Notes: a model not told the origin generated them from the sequence alone. 64,000 bases of DNA from Streptomyces sp. NBC_00289 (GCF_041435115.1 NZ_CP108046.1:10540001-10604000), one strand, 5' to 3'; positions 26,717-36,371 are shown, numbered from the stretch's first letter. Program-made: numbers and translations.

Positions 26717-28011
26717 GGGCTCGTAGCGAAACAAGTTATGAATCAGTCGCGCGGCGCGTACGTTTCCTGCTATGCCGATCGATATGGAGTCCCTGGCCCG
26801 GCGCTACGAGGCGATCCGGGATCACCTGACCGAGCGGCAGCGACGGTTGTGGCTCGGCAACGAGGCTCGTGAGCTGGGTGGCGGCGGTGCACGGATCGTC
26901 TGTGAGGCGACCGGGGTGTCCCAGGACACGATCCGACGGGGCCGCGGGGAACTGGACGATCCGCAGCCGCTGGCGGTCGGGCGGTCCCGGGGGCCGGGAG
27001 GCGGCCGCAGACGGGCCGAGGTCCTGGACCCGCAACTGGCCGTGGACCTGGATGCCCTGGTCGAGCCGGAGACTCGTGGTGATCCGATGAACCCGCTGCG
27101 CTGGACCACGAAATCGCTGTCGCACCTGGTTGCCGAGCTGGTCAATCGGGGACACCGGTGCACCGAGAACGTCGTGGCCCGACTGCTGCACGAGGCCGGC
27201 TACTCCTTGCAGGGCAACGCCAAAACCGTCGAGGGCAAGCAGCACCCCGACCGCGACGCCCAGTTCCGCTACCTCAACGATCAGGTCAGGGCGGCCCTCG
27301 CTGCCGGACAGCCCGTCGTGTCCGTGGACTGCAAGAAAAAGGAACTGATCGGGAACTTCAAGAACGTCGGCAAGGAATGGCGACCGCCTGGGGACCCGGT
27401 GAAGGTCAACGTCCACGACTTCCCCGGACCGGCCGGCAAAGCCATCCCCTACGGCGTCTACGACATCGGCGCCAACGCCGGCTGGGTCAGCGTCGGCATG
27501 GATCACGACACCGCCGCGTTCGCCGTGAACACCCTGCGGACCTGGTGGAACAACGTCGGCCGGGCCGCATATCCGCAGGCCACGACACTGACGATCACCG
27601 CGGACAGCGGCGGATCCAACGGCAGCCGACTACGGGCCTGGAAGACCGGGCTGGCTGCCCTCGCCGCCGAGACCGGCCTGTCGATCACCGTGCTGCACCT
27701 GCCGCCGGGTACTTCGAAGTGGAATCGCATAGAGCACCGGCTGTTCTCCGCAATCACCATGAACTGGCGCGGGACACCACTGACCAGCCACGAGGCCGCC
27801 GTTTCCCTGATCGGTGCGACGACGACCGAGACCGGCCTGACCGTGTCCGCGGCCCTGGACACCGGTGTCTACCCCACAGGCATCAAGATCAGCGACAAGG
27901 CCATGAAGGCCCTCCCGCTGACCCGTCACGAAACCCACGGCCAGTGGAACTACACCATCAGCCCACCCGCCGACACTCCCGAACCCGCAGACGTTAAATC
28001 ACACTGAGCCC
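26717..28011 (+). mobile_element. ISAzo13-type element, copy 1
   Basis: A 1295-bp element with short imperfect ends (GGGCTCGTAGCG left, CACTGAGCCC right; shared GGGCTC). The target duplication TAA is at 26714-26716 and 28012-28014. The same element in opposite orientation lies at 61924-63218. Confidence 0.88.
26772..28007 (+). CDS. ISAzo13-family transposase, copy 1
   Basis: A 411-residue transposase of the ISAzo13 type (Rhodopirellula-transposase DDE). The N-terminal HTH region reads IVCEATGVSQDTIRRGRGEL. Later come RWTTKSLSHLVAELVNRGHR, VVSVDCKKKELIGNFKN (first catalytic Asp), LTITADSGGSNGSRLRAWKT (second Asp) and LPPGTSKWNRIEHRLFSAIT (Glu), which together define the family. The predicted protein is identical along its length to that of copy 2 at 61928-63163, indicating a recent duplication. 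The ATG at 26772 is used in both copies. Confidence 0.9.
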   Translation: MPIDMESLARRYEAIRDHLTERQRRLWLGNEARELGGGGARIVCEATGVSQDTIRRGRGELDDPQPLAVGRSRGPGGGRRRAEVLDPQLAVDLDALVEPETRGDPMNPLRWTTKSLSHLVAELVNRGHRCTENVVARLLHEAGYSLQGNAKTVEGKQHPDRDAQFRYLNDQVRAALAAGQPVVSVDCKKKELIGNFKNVGKEWRPPGDPVKVNVHDFPGPAGKAIPYGVYDIGANAGWVSVGMDHDTAAFAVNTLRTWWNNVGRAAYPQATTLTITADSGGSNGSRLRAWKTGLAALAAETGLSITVLHLPPGTSKWNRIEHRLFSAITMNWRGTPLTSHEAAVSLIGATTTETGLTVSAALDTGVYPTGIKISDKAMKALPLTRHETHGQWNYTISPPADTPEPADVKSH

Positions 28012-28685
28012 TAAGCCGGGCCTGGTAGACGAGGCGTTCCTGCTCGAGCTTGATGACCTGGTCGTAGGAGCGCAGCTCCCACAGCTTCATCCGGCGCCAC
28101 AGCAGGAAGGTCGGCAACGGGGAGAGGAGCCAGCGGGTGAGGCGGACGCCCTCCATGTGCTTGTCGGCGGTGATGTCGGCGATCCGGCCGATCGCGTGCC
28201 GGGCCGCCTCGACGGAGACCACGAACAGGATCGGGATCACCGCGTGCATGCCCACGCCGAGGGGGTCGGGCCAGGCCGCCGCGCCGTTGAACGCGATCGT
28301 CGCCGCCGTCAGCAGCCACGCCGTCTGGCGCAGCAGCGGGAAGGGGATCCTGATCCACGTCAGCAGCAGGTCCAGCGCGAGCAGGACGCAGATACACGCG
28401 TCGATGCCGATCGGGAAGACGTACGAGAAGTTCCCGAAGCCCTTCTTCAGGGCCAGCTCGCGGACCGCCGCGTACGAACCCGCGAAGCCGATGCCGGCGA
28501 TGACGACCGCGCCGGCCACGACCACGCCGATGAGAATGCGGTGCATCCGAGTCAGCTTGACGGGCGCGGCCACGCCGACCCCTTTCCTGCTTCGTTATGG
28601 TGTGGTGCTGCGGTTCGGCTGCAGTCGTGCATTCTGGGGTGCACTCGAGAGTGCCGGGCTGTTGGGATCTCTGTGCTCATGCCGG

Positions 28686-31600
28686 CTACCGGACCTTGTG
28701 CGTTGGCGTGCCCGAGCCGTCCAGCACATCCTGGATGAGCTGTTCGGTTTCCGTCTCCAGTGAGCAGTCCAGCGCCCGGTTGACCTGCTGGACGCGGGTG
28801 ATGGCGGTATGCAGTCCCTGCCGGTTCCCGGCGGCATACTCGATCCTGAGCCAGTCCCGATACAACAGCTCTGCCGTGTCGTCGACGTCGAGGCCGGTCG
28901 CGACGGCCTGACGGGCCGCGCTGAGATCGTGGTGCGGGCCCGCAGGGGTGCGGTATGTGGCTACGGTGTGCGTTACGTCGATGATCCGCGTGATCATCTC
29001 CTGCTGATACGGCTCGGCCCAGGGCAGCGGCGTGCCCCCGAACGGCCTGCCGCGGACCAGGGTGAGCGCCTTCTCCAGATCGGTCAGGCCGGACGGTCCC
29101 AGCGGCAGAGCGCGTTCGACGAGTTGAAGGAAGCGGCTCCAGTCGGACCTCACGCCGGGGGAGAGCCGGTAGGGGTCCTCGCCGGACTTGCGGCGCGGCA
29201 CGTAGGGGTTGCCGGCGGGATCGCTGCCCAGGGAACGGCGCAGGCCCTGCATCCGGGCGTTGAGGGTGCTCAGTCCCCATGGGCTGACGGGATCCATGTC
29301 GGAGCACACGGCGTCCGCGCTCCGCCCGGGCCGGAAGAACAAGAGCGTAGCGAGCTGTGCCATCCGTGGGCCGTGGCCGGTGCTGTCCACCCCCGTCACC
29401 TCGACCGGGCCCAGAACTCGGATCTCCGGCGCTTGCAGGTCATGAGCCTCCCGATCATTGGCCCCCGCTTCCGCCTCCGACGCTGAGGCCTCCTCCGCGG
29501 CGTGCTCGGCGTCAGTCTCCTTGGGCTCTGGACCCCCTGCGGCAGGGGCCACCGGAGTCTCGGTCACCGGCGCGGGGTTCTCCTCCGCCTGAGGTACCGG
29601 TGCGGCGGTGGACAGGAGACGAAGTCCGGTGGGGTCGGTGGTGGCGGCAAGCAGGGCGGGGAAGACGTCGTTGCTCACGTCTGCTGCCGGCGTCACCGAG
29701 GGGCTCGGGCCCGCCCTGGTCGCGAGTGCGGCCGGCTCGTGGGGCTGCGTGTGCTCGGGCTGGTGCACCATGGCGGGCTCGTCCGGGACGTCCTGCCACG
29801 GTCCCTCGGCCGGGTGCGCCGGCTGCGCGGACACCTTCAACGCGGTGGTGATCTGGAGGTAGGCGGCGTGCTCCAAGCGCTGAATGGTGATCTCGGCGGC
29901 CACGGAGGCGAGTTGCTGCGGTGTGCTGAGCGAGACGTTGAGGATCTCCGCCTCGGGGAAGTGCGCGGCAGCTGTACTGGCCGGGGCGATGAGGGTGATG
30001 GGAATGGTCCCGGCCTTGTCGATGACGTCGGCAAATTCCCAAGCCGTGTCCGGGTCCAGAGAGGATGCACAGAGCAGCACATAGGGCTGGTGACTGGTCT
30101 CGGGCATCTGGTGGGCCTCAAGCAGCCGTTCGCTCAGGTCGCGCAGCGCGTGCGTGGCCTGCCGCATGTGGGCGATCCGCGTGGTGGGCAGGAGTTGCGG
30201 CAGGTCCTCGCCGAAGCCCACCGTCACGATCTCGACTTCGCTCGCCCACGGACTCATCCCGAGTTCCAGGGCGAGCGAGGTGCACGCCTCGGTGATGTGC
30301 ACCGGATTGCCGTCCAGCAGAACGGCTGGCACGCGGGCGAGGTTGAGTAGCAGAAGGTCCCCTGCTTCGGTGCTGCCGATCGTGACGAGTCCCGGATACG
30401 GCGCCGGCACTTCGCGGGCGGCCTCCTCGTCCAGGACGGCGGCGTCGGAGTCCAGGACCCACCAACCGCCCTTCCCGGAGACGAAGGGCGCCTGCGGCTT
30501 CTGGACCATCTCCTCGGGCAGCACCTCTACCGTGCGGGTACCGATCCGAGCAGCCCGCAGCGGTGGCAGGACCGTGGCACCCTCCTGCTGGGCCGCGCGG
30601 TGGGACAGGGTCCTCAAAACCCTGTCCAGGCGGGCGGCGCCGCCCGGTTCGGCGGCCGCCGCCAACTTTGCCTCCGCCGGAGAAGTCTCCGACGCCATGG
30701 CGATCTTCTCGCCCGGCTTGCGGCGGCGACGCTGCAGCGCCCTTCGCAAGGCGAGAGCGCCGGTGACAGCAGCGGCCAGCAGCGCCCCGGCGCCCAGCAC
30801 AGTGCGCAGCACCAGCGGGCCGTCGGCGGGAGCCGACGCCGGCGTCTGGGACGCCGTGGCGGCTGGGGAGGAGCCATCGATGCCGGACTGCTCATCCGAC
30901 GCCGACGGTGAGACAGCAGAGGAGGCGGTGCTTGTGGGCTGTGGAGGCGCTGAAGCCGTCGCGGAAGGAGCATGCTCCTGGCCGGGATGCCCGGCGGGAC
31001 GGCTGCTCGGTGTACGGGCAGGAGACGACGTCGGCGGGGGCGGCTGCACGTCGCTCGTGTCATCGCCCGGCTGCTGCCCGCCGTCCGGCGCCTGGGTGGC
31101 CGGGGGAGGAGTGCTCTGTTGACTGCCCGCGTCATCGCTGTCGCCGGTGTCTCGTGGCGGAGCCTGCCGGTCAGGCTGAGCGCCGGGAACAGTGATCTGC
31201 TGCCCTGCGTAGATGACATCCGGATCCGTGATCTCGGGCAGGCCGTGCGGCTGCGGCATTCCCTCGCTGGCCTTGAACAGCTCGGGCCACTTGTCGCCGT
31301 CGCCGAGCTTCTCCTCCGCGATCTTCGACAGGTAGTCGCCCGAGTGGGCCGTGACGGCGTGCTCGCTTTTGCCGGCAGAGGCCGGAGGGCCGTCCCCCAA
31401 CTGCGTACGGACCCCTCCTGCAAAAGCAGCGGTATCTGGCATCTCTATCCGCCAGCCAGGCTGCAGGAAGCTGTTCGCGCGGAAGACCTGGCCATCGGGC
31501 ATGACGCGGCCCTCGTTCAGGTTCGCGATCTCCCGCCACCGCTCGCCGTCGCCCAACTCCCGTTCGGCGATGCCCCACAGGCTGTCAGCAGGCCGTGTCT

Positions 31601-32132
31601 CGCGCACCGTGTACGACGTGCGGTACGCCGACGTGCTCACCGTGGAGGCTGGCGAGGCCTGACCGGCATTGGCGCTCTGTGAGGCTTGGGCTTTGCCGGG
31701 CGTGCTGGGCGCCGTTGTTGCTGGTGCGGCCTGGGCGTCGGAGGCCAGGGCCGAACTCGTCGGCAGCAGTACCAGGATGCTGCCGATGAGCAGGGCCGCG
31801 GCGCGCTGCGAGGCGCCCATCCCTCGCGGAGCGTGCCAGCTGCGGCCCCGCAGTTGTGCGACAAGCTCCCGTGCCGCGCAGAAACTGAACTGCAGCCACC
31901 CGATCCAGCCCACCGCGACGAGCAACAACAGGAAGGCCGCCCCGGTGTCCTGCCGGTCCAACAGGTGCGTGAGGTCGTCGTGGGTGGCAGCCCACATGAC
32001 CGGAGTCACCCAGACCAGCAACAGCGGCAGCCCCGCGACCGCGGCGGCCAGAACGATCAGGCTCAGCACGGCCTTGACGACACGGACCAGGGTGCGGCCC
32101 ACAGTCGCGGCAGAGGAATGGCGGGTGCGCAT
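28686..32132 (-). CDS. LysM-domain membrane protein with C-terminal BTAD (SARP-like) domain
   Basis: A 1148-residue protein. Hydrophobic segments lie near residues 15-45, 65-85 and 110-130. Two LysM domains follow (about 170-225, YTVRETRPADSLWGIAEREL; and about 262-325, HSGDYLSKIAEEKLGDGDKW), then a long Pro/Ser/Thr-rich linker, a further TM segment (about 470-490), a cytoplasmic domain, and a C-terminal bacterial transcriptional activator domain (about 950-1125, RPGRSADAVCSDMDPVSPWG, LVRGRPFGGTPLPWAEPYQQ). Similar LysM/BTAD fusions accompany Tad loci in Streptomyces. It may bind peptidoglycan outside and transmit or scaffold inside. It is the last gene of the Tad operon, its start codon touching the TadG-like stop. 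A DNA-binding HTH is not evident, so transcription control is uncertain. Confidence 0.8.
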   Translation of the reverse strand: MRTRHSSAATVGRTLVRVVKAVLSLIVLAAAVAGLPLLLVWVTPVMWAATHDDLTHLLDRQDTGAAFLLLLVAVGWIGWLQFSFCAARELVAQLRGRSWHAPRGMGASQRAAALLIGSILVLLPTSSALASDAQAAPATTAPSTPGKAQASQSANAGQASPASTVSTSAYRTSYTVRETRPADSLWGIAERELGDGERWREIANLNEGRVMPDGQVFRANSFLQPGWRIEMPDTAAFAGGVRTQLGDGPPASAGKSEHAVTAHSGDYLSKIAEEKLGDGDKWPELFKASEGMPQPHGLPEITDPDVIYAGQQITVPGAQPDRQAPPRDTGDSDDAGSQQSTPPPATQAPDGGQQPGDDTSDVQPPPPTSSPARTPSSRPAGHPGQEHAPSATASAPPQPTSTASSAVSPSASDEQSGIDGSSPAATASQTPASAPADGPLVLRTVLGAGALLAAAVTGALALRRALQRRRRKPGEKIAMASETSPAEAKLAAAAEPGGAARLDRVLRTLSHRAAQQEGATVLPPLRAARIGTRTVEVLPEEMVQKPQAPFVSGKGGWWVLDSDAAVLDEEAAREVPAPYPGLVTIGSTEAGDLLLLNLARVPAVLLDGNPVHITEACTSLALELGMSPWASEVEIVTVGFGEDLPQLLPTTRIAHMRQATHALRDLSERLLEAHQMPETSHQPYVLLCASSLDPDTAWEFADVIDKAGTIPITLIAPASTAAAHFPEAEILNVSLSTPQQLASVAAEITIQRLEHAAYLQITTALKVSAQPAHPAEGPWQDVPDEPAMVHQPEHTQPHEPAALATRAGPSPSVTPAADVSNDVFPALLAATTDPTGLRLLSTAAPVPQAEENPAPVTETPVAPAAGGPEPKETDAEHAAEEASASEAEAGANDREAHDLQAPEIRVLGPVEVTGVDSTGHGPRMAQLATLLFFRPGRSADAVCSDMDPVSPWGLSTLNARMQGLRRSLGSDPAGNPYVPRRKSGEDPYRLSPGVRSDWSRFLQLVERALPLGPSGLTDLEKALTLVRGRPFGGTPLPWAEPYQQEMITRIIDVTHTVATYRTPAGPHHDLSAARQAVATGLDVDDTAELLYRDWLRIEYAAGNRQGLHTAITRVQQVNRALDCSLETETEQLIQDVLDGSGTPTHKVR

Positions 32133-32584
32133 CAGTTTCCTTCGGGAACGGTGACGCCATGCAGGAGCGTGGCCCTGCCCTGGCCGGATACCGACAGCGA
32201 GCCGATCCCGACCACCGACAAGAACTTCGTGTCGTACGTGCCGGTGACATGGACGCTGAGGGTCTTGCCGTCGCCGGACACGCTGACGGTGCCGGTGGTG
32301 CCGGCCGAGCGCAGGTACGCCTGGGCCGCGGCCTGCGCGTCCTGCGGATCCACGACGATCGCGTCGCCGCTGATGGCCTCGGCGGGGTCGATGGCCTGCC
32401 CACCGGCTCGGGCGGCCTCACCGGCGACGTAGTCGGCGCGCTCGATGGCGCGCATGGTGCTGCCGCCATCGACGGCAACGCCGATGATGCCGATCAGCGC
32501 CATCACGCACACGGCGACGAACACCGTGACCCCGCCCCGGTCATCCCACAGGGCAGTGCTCTGCCCGTTGCGCCAGAAGACCAT
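32132..32584 (-). CDS. TadE/TadG-like pseudopilin of the Tad pilus
   Basis: A 150-residue protein with one N-terminal membrane segment (GGVTVFVAVCVMALIGIIGV) preceded by a short charged stretch and followed by a helical, Ala-rich periplasmic-type region, typical of TadE/TadF/TadG minor pilins. The ATG at 32584 overlaps the stop of the preceding TadE-like gene (ATGA). The four-base overlap on both sides shows operon translation. It lacks the long von Willebrand domain of full TadG proteins, so it is closer to the short Streptomyces form. Confidence 0.75.
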   Translation of the reverse strand: MVFWRNGQSTALWDDRGGVTVFVAVCVMALIGIIGVAVDGGSTMRAIERADYVAGEAARAGGQAIDPAEAISGDAIVVDPQDAQAAAQAYLRSAGTTGTVSVSGDGKTLSVHVTGTYDTKFLSVVGIGSLSVSGQGRATLLHGVTVPEGN

Positions 32585-33036
32585 CAGTCGCTCTGCTCCC
32601 GGTACTGGTCCACTACTGACGTAGCCGTTGAGACGAGCCTTCGGGTCCCGGGCACGCCGGGCAGCAGGAGATCCGACAGATGCACGCTGCACATCACAGT
32701 CACGCTCACTGTGCCGACCTGGCCTACCGGCACGCTCAATCCACCGGTATCGATCCGGACGGACGTCGACGCGCAGGCGATGCCCTGATCGCTCAGGGAT
32801 TCGGCGGCCGCCGCCTGGGCGGCGCTCTGCGCGGAGCCGGCCGTGCGGTGGATGGAGGCTTCCCGGGCCGCGTCCTGGGCCGCAGAGTCGATCTTCGCGC
32901 CGGAGGTGACGATACGGCCGCCGGCGATCGCCAGACACAGGAACATGATCAGCAACGGCAGGATGATGGCCGTTTCGATCGCTGCGCTGCCGGCATCGCT
33001 GCGAAGCCTGCGATCCCAATGGGTTGTAGTGTGCAC
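32584..33036 (-). CDS. TadE-like minor pilin
   Basis: A 150-residue protein. The GTG at 33036 is nine bases after GGGAGG and is preferred over the GTG that abuts the site. The N-terminus contains DAGSAAIETAIILPLLIMFL: a G-S-A-A-I-E-type processing context, followed by a hydrophobic helix, as in TadE proteins whose Glu guides pilin assembly. The rest has secreted-protein character with a Cys pair (GIACAST, VMCSVHL). Upstream on the same strand the operon is interrupted by the plus-strand integrase cassette. Confidence 0.78.
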   Translation of the reverse strand: MHTTTHWDRRLRSDAGSAAIETAIILPLLIMFLCLAIAGGRIVTSGAKIDSAAQDAAREASIHRTAGSAQSAAQAAAAESLSDQGIACASTSVRIDTGGLSVPVGQVGTVSVTVMCSVHLSDLLLPGVPGTRRLVSTATSVVDQYREQSD

Positions 33037-33221
33037 TTGGTTCACCCTCCCGGTGCCGCTACTGCCGTGAGTTCTTGCTGCCCAGGAGTTCCCCGGTGGA
33101 GCTGCTTCCCAGGCCAGAGGCGGTTCACCCCGTTGCCGCAAGATCTCGACCTTTCGTCATGATTCTTGAAGGAAAGTGGAAAAGCCTGGCGTACAGACGT
33201 TCCGAGTGAACTGAGGAACCC

Positions 33222-34307
33222 ATGGCGCTGGCGGTTGTCCGTTCGATCGGCTCCGGACGCGAGCTGCGCTCGGAACAGGAGCGAGAGGACTTCGAGCAGG
33301 AACTGGTGGATCAGTACGCGCTGGCGATGGTCGGAGCGGGATGGGCCGACAGCACCATCGCAGGCGAGCGCGGGATGATCTTCGAGTTTCTGCGGTTCCT
33401 GGGACGCTCGGTATGGACGGCCCAGCCTGCTGACGCAGACCGCTTCCTGGCCTACCAGCGAAGAGATCGGGCCCTGGCCAAGTCGACGGTGCAGAAGAAG
33501 GCGCTGGCCATCGCCGGACTCTACGACTTCCTCCTGCTGCGCTATCAAGGCGACATCCACGCCCTGACTGGGCACGCGCTGGTCCAGCCGATCGACGAGT
33601 TCAACCGGCCGGCGCGGATCGGCGGCGATTCGGTACGAGTGCCGCCGACCGATCCGGAAGTGGAGCATCTCTTCACGAACTGGGGCGCCACACTCCCCGG
33701 TGTCCGCAAGTTCCTCCCGGCCGCGCGGAACTACTTCGCTGCGTCCCTGTGGCGCCGCGGAGGGCTGCGGATCAATGAAACCGTCATGCTCGACATCCGG
33801 GACTGGCGTCCCGACCTGGGATCCCACGGCAAACTGCACGTCCGGTACGGCAAAGGCAGCCGCGGACGCGGACCGAAGACCCGGTTCGTGTCCGCGATCA
33901 ACTCCATCGACTCGCTCATGAACTGGTGGCTGACCGACATCCGTCACCAGTTCGGCGACGACTGGCAGCGCTCGGACGCACCGCTGCTGCCCAGTGAGCG
34001 CCGCGACCCCCTCACCGGATACTGCACCCGAGTGGGTGACGACGCACTCCGCTCTGGCCTGGCCCAGGCCGTGGCGACCTGGCTGCCGGAGTGGAACGAC
34101 CGACTCACCCCACACGGGCTGCGGCACTACTGCGCGTCCTCGCTCTACCTGCGCGGCCTCGATCTCAAGGCCATCCAGGAACTCCTTGGCCATGAATGGC
34201 TCGCCACCACGACTCGTTACATTCACGTCCATAACGACCACATCGAGCGGGCCTGGGAGGACGCCAACGAGCGCGTCACCGCCCGGTTCTGCGGAGAGGC
34301 GAGGTGA
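33222..34307 (+). CDS. Tyrosine recombinase/integrase of a three-gene cassette
   Basis: A 361-residue phage-integrase-type tyrosine recombinase. ATG 33222 follows GAGGAACC. The core-binding domain covers residues about 25-115. The catalytic domain shows the Arg in LWRRGGLRINETVMLDIRDW, the HxxR box in LTPHGLRHYCASSLYLRGLD, the following His in IQELLGHEWLATTTRYIHVH and the nucleophilic Tyr in the same stretch (TTRYIHV). It is the first of three overlapping plus-strand genes inserted in the minus-strand Tad operon, so it likely drives their mobility. Intact. Confidence 0.88.
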   Translation: MALAVVRSIGSGRELRSEQEREDFEQELVDQYALAMVGAGWADSTIAGERGMIFEFLRFLGRSVWTAQPADADRFLAYQRRDRALAKSTVQKKALAIAGLYDFLLLRYQGDIHALTGHALVQPIDEFNRPARIGGDSVRVPPTDPEVEHLFTNWGATLPGVRKFLPAARNYFAASLWRRGGLRINETVMLDIRDWRPDLGSHGKLHVRYGKGSRGRGPKTRFVSAINSIDSLMNWWLTDIRHQFGDDWQRSDAPLLPSERRDPLTGYCTRVGDDALRSGLAQAVATWLPEWNDRLTPHGLRHYCASSLYLRGLDLKAIQELLGHEWLATTTRYIHVHNDHIERAWEDANERVTARFCGEAR

Positions 34308-34311
34308 CCCG

Positions 34312-34626
34312 ATGCGCTGGCAACTTCGCATGAGAGCAGCCGAACAGGGCATCTGGAAGTCCACCGAACTGCGCCGCCGGCTCTCCGAAGCCGGCCTGGA
34401 GATCAGCGCCGGCAAGATGTCGGCGCTGTGGACCGGTACTCCGACGACCATCCGGCTCGATGACCTCGACGTGCTCTGCGCCGTCCTGGAATGCAGCCCC
34501 ACCGACCTGCTTATCTGCGAACCGGACAAAGTCGCGGCCCGCAAACCGGCACAGCCCGCCGAGGCAGTGGGCGGGCCGGTGATCACGCCGCGGTTCGGGC
34601 GCAACCGCTCGGCGCCCCCGGCATGA
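34312..34626 (+). CDS. XRE-type helix-turn-helix protein
   Basis: A 104-residue Cro/CI-like regulator. The ATG at 34312 is four bases after the integrase stop and downstream of GAGAGGCGAGG. The helix-turn-helix spans residues about 15-65: GIWKSTELRRRLSEAGLEIS, AGKMSALWTGTPTTIRLDDL, and LDVLCAVLECSPTDLL follows. It probably controls the integrase and the downstream gene, or acts as a directionality factor. Its stop overlaps the next start (ATGA), so the three genes form one transcription and translation unit. Confidence 0.85.
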   Translation: MRWQLRMRAAEQGIWKSTELRRRLSEAGLEISAGKMSALWTGTPTTIRLDDLDVLCAVLECSPTDLLICEPDKVAARKPAQPAEAVGGPVITPRFGRNRSAPPA

Positions 34627-36371
34627 CGCGCAACCACCCGCGCATCTGTCCGGGATGCCGCACCAAGCCGGTCGCCACCAGCCGGTCCGACCTCTGCTAC
34701 GACTGCATGCCTGATGGTCCGCACGTCCCGCCGCGCTGCCGGGACTGTGGATCGGACCGCGACTACTACTCCAGCGGCCTGTGCCGGCTCTGCCACCACT
34801 TCGCTCCCCAGCCGCCGGGCTCCTGCCGGGACTGCCATGCCTGGGGCGTGACCCGGCGCGGCAACTGGCTGTGCAAGGGCTGCACTTCGTGGCGCGCACG
34901 GCCCGAGCACTACCCGGTCGCCACCTGCCCGTTCTGTGAACACCGCCGCCCCACCAAACCGGGCGGAACATGCCGGCTGTGCTGGCGGCAGACCGTCGCT
35001 GAACGCGTCCGACGCCACGCGAAGTACTTCCCGGCCGCCGAAGCCAACCGGCACGGCCAGCAGCTGTACTTCGCCCTGCCCACCCGCAACCTCCGCGCGG
35101 CGGGCCCACGCTCTACAGCCGCTGTCACCCTCGCCCACCCGGTACCGGTGGAGCACCGGCAGACGGTTCTGTTCGATCTCCCGCGCGACCTCGCCACAGG
35201 CCTTCGCCGTTCCTTTCCCGAGCCACCTGACCTCGGCGCGGCAGCCTTCCTCGACCACTTCACCCTTCAGCGGGCGGCACAGCACGGCTGGACGAAGAGC
35301 CCCACCAACCGCGTCCGTCACGGCATCCGGATCCTGCTGGGCACCCAGGACACGCCCGGCGCACCGATCCGGGCCCAGGACGTCCAGGCCCTCTCCTCGA
35401 TCAGACTGCCCGCTGCTCAGATCGGCAGGGTCCTGGCGGCCGTCGGCCTCCTGGAGGACGACCTCGTCTCCGCCGTGGTGCCGTGGTTCGACCGGAAGAC
35501 CGCCGGTCTGCCCGCCCCCATGGCTGAGGAACTGCGGACCTGGTTCGACATCCTGCTGAACGGCAGCAGCACCCCTCCGCGCAGCCAGCCTCGCGACCAC
35601 AAGACCATCCGTCTTCTGCTTCTGTGGTCCTTGCCCGCGCTCGAGCAGTGGGCCGCGACGGGCCACACGACCCTGAGGGAGATCACCCGAGAGCACGTGC
35701 TGGACGTGCTTCCCCACAGCGGCACCGACCGCTCGCATCAGAGCCAGGGACTTCGCTCGCTCTTCCGCATCCTCAAAGCAAGCAAGGTCGTGTTCACCAA
35801 CCCCACCGCCCGCCTCCGCACCCTCAGGGCCGAGGGCCGCGACCCGCTGCCCCTGGCACCCGTGGTCGTACGCGAACGTCTGGACAGCTCGCACCCCACA
35901 GCCGCCCTCGTCTCCGCACTGCTGGTCTTCCACGCGCTGATGCCGGGACAGATCCGCCGCCTGCACCTGGCCGACATCCACGACGGCCGACTGCACCTCG
36001 ACGAGCGAGACATTCCGCTGGCCCGCCCGGTTCAACAGCGGCTGACCGCATACCTCGACCACCGGCAGCGGCGTTGGCCCCGCACTCTCAACCCGCACCT
36101 GATCATCAACCTGCAGACCGCCCCACGCACCGACCCAGTAGGACCGATGTGGTTCCACCGCCTCTTGGGTATGACCCCGAGGCATCTGCGCGAAGACCGG
36201 ATCCTCGACGAAGTGCTCGCCACTGACGGAGATCTCCGACGCGTCTGCGACCTCTTCGACATGAGCATTCCCGGCGCGGTCCGCTACACCAGCTCCCTCG
36301 AGAACCCCGAAGTGCGCCGACTCTTCGAACGCGACACGGCCCAACACCGGTCGAGTTCGCGAACTCAATGA
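34623..36371 (+). CDS. Zinc-ribbon recombinase-like protein, third gene of the cassette
   Basis: A 582-residue protein. ATG 34623 overlaps the XRE stop. The N-terminal 130 residues hold many CxxC pairs: ICPGCRTKPVATSRSDLCYD, CRDCGSDRDYYSSGLCRLCH, CRDCHAWGVTRRGNWLCKGC and CPFCEHRRPTKPGGTCRLCW, that is four zinc-ribbon units. The rest looks like a degenerate tyrosine-recombinase fold (LFRILKASKVVFTNPTARLR, FHALMPGQIRRLHLADIHDG), without a clear R-H-R-Y catalytic set. It may bind DNA as an accessory factor to the integrase at 33222. I do not know a characterised homologue. Confidence 0.7.
   Translation: MTRNHPRICPGCRTKPVATSRSDLCYDCMPDGPHVPPRCRDCGSDRDYYSSGLCRLCHHFAPQPPGSCRDCHAWGVTRRGNWLCKGCTSWRARPEHYPVATCPFCEHRRPTKPGGTCRLCWRQTVAERVRRHAKYFPAAEANRHGQQLYFALPTRNLRAAGPRSTAAVTLAHPVPVEHRQTVLFDLPRDLATGLRRSFPEPPDLGAAAFLDHFTLQRAAQHGWTKSPTNRVRHGIRILLGTQDTPGAPIRAQDVQALSSIRLPAAQIGRVLAAVGLLEDDLVSAVVPWFDRKTAGLPAPMAEELRTWFDILLNGSSTPPRSQPRDHKTIRLLLLWSLPALEQWAATGHTTLREITREHVLDVLPHSGTDRSHQSQGLRSLFRILKASKVVFTNPTARLRTLRAEGRDPLPLAPVVVRERLDSSHPTAALVSALLVFHALMPGQIRRLHLADIHDGRLHLDERDIPLARPVQQRLTAYLDHRQRRWPRTLNPHLIINLQTAPRTDPVGPMWFHRLLGMTPRHLREDRILDEVLATDGDLRRVCDLFDMSIPGAVRYTSSLENPEVRRLFERDTAQHRSSSRTQ

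Larger units (their letters stand above)
25773..28573 (-). pseudogene. DUF2637 membrane protein (SpdB-like), split by ISAzo13-type element
   Basis: The N-terminal half (28573-28015) starts MAAPVKLTRMHRILIGVVVA and has four hydrophobic segments (GAVVIAGIGFAGSYAA; IDACICVLLALDLLLTWI; AWLLTAATIAFNGAAA; MHAVIPILFVVSVEAA), typical of DUF2637 proteins from Streptomyces plasmids and integrative elements. The C-terminal half (26713-25773) resumes SSRFGRAWRRKAPVESLMPL and ends with a soluble helical domain (TASDRYYLAWMEYQNAKDNE, LLGRGGKPISPANLRRHFLQ), probably DNA-binding. Deleting the IS and one TTA restores 501 codons in frame. DUF2637/Spd proteins are associated with plasmid spread. The intact N-terminal membrane part reads into the IS and stops soon after, so a truncated product is possible. 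Confidence 0.85.
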
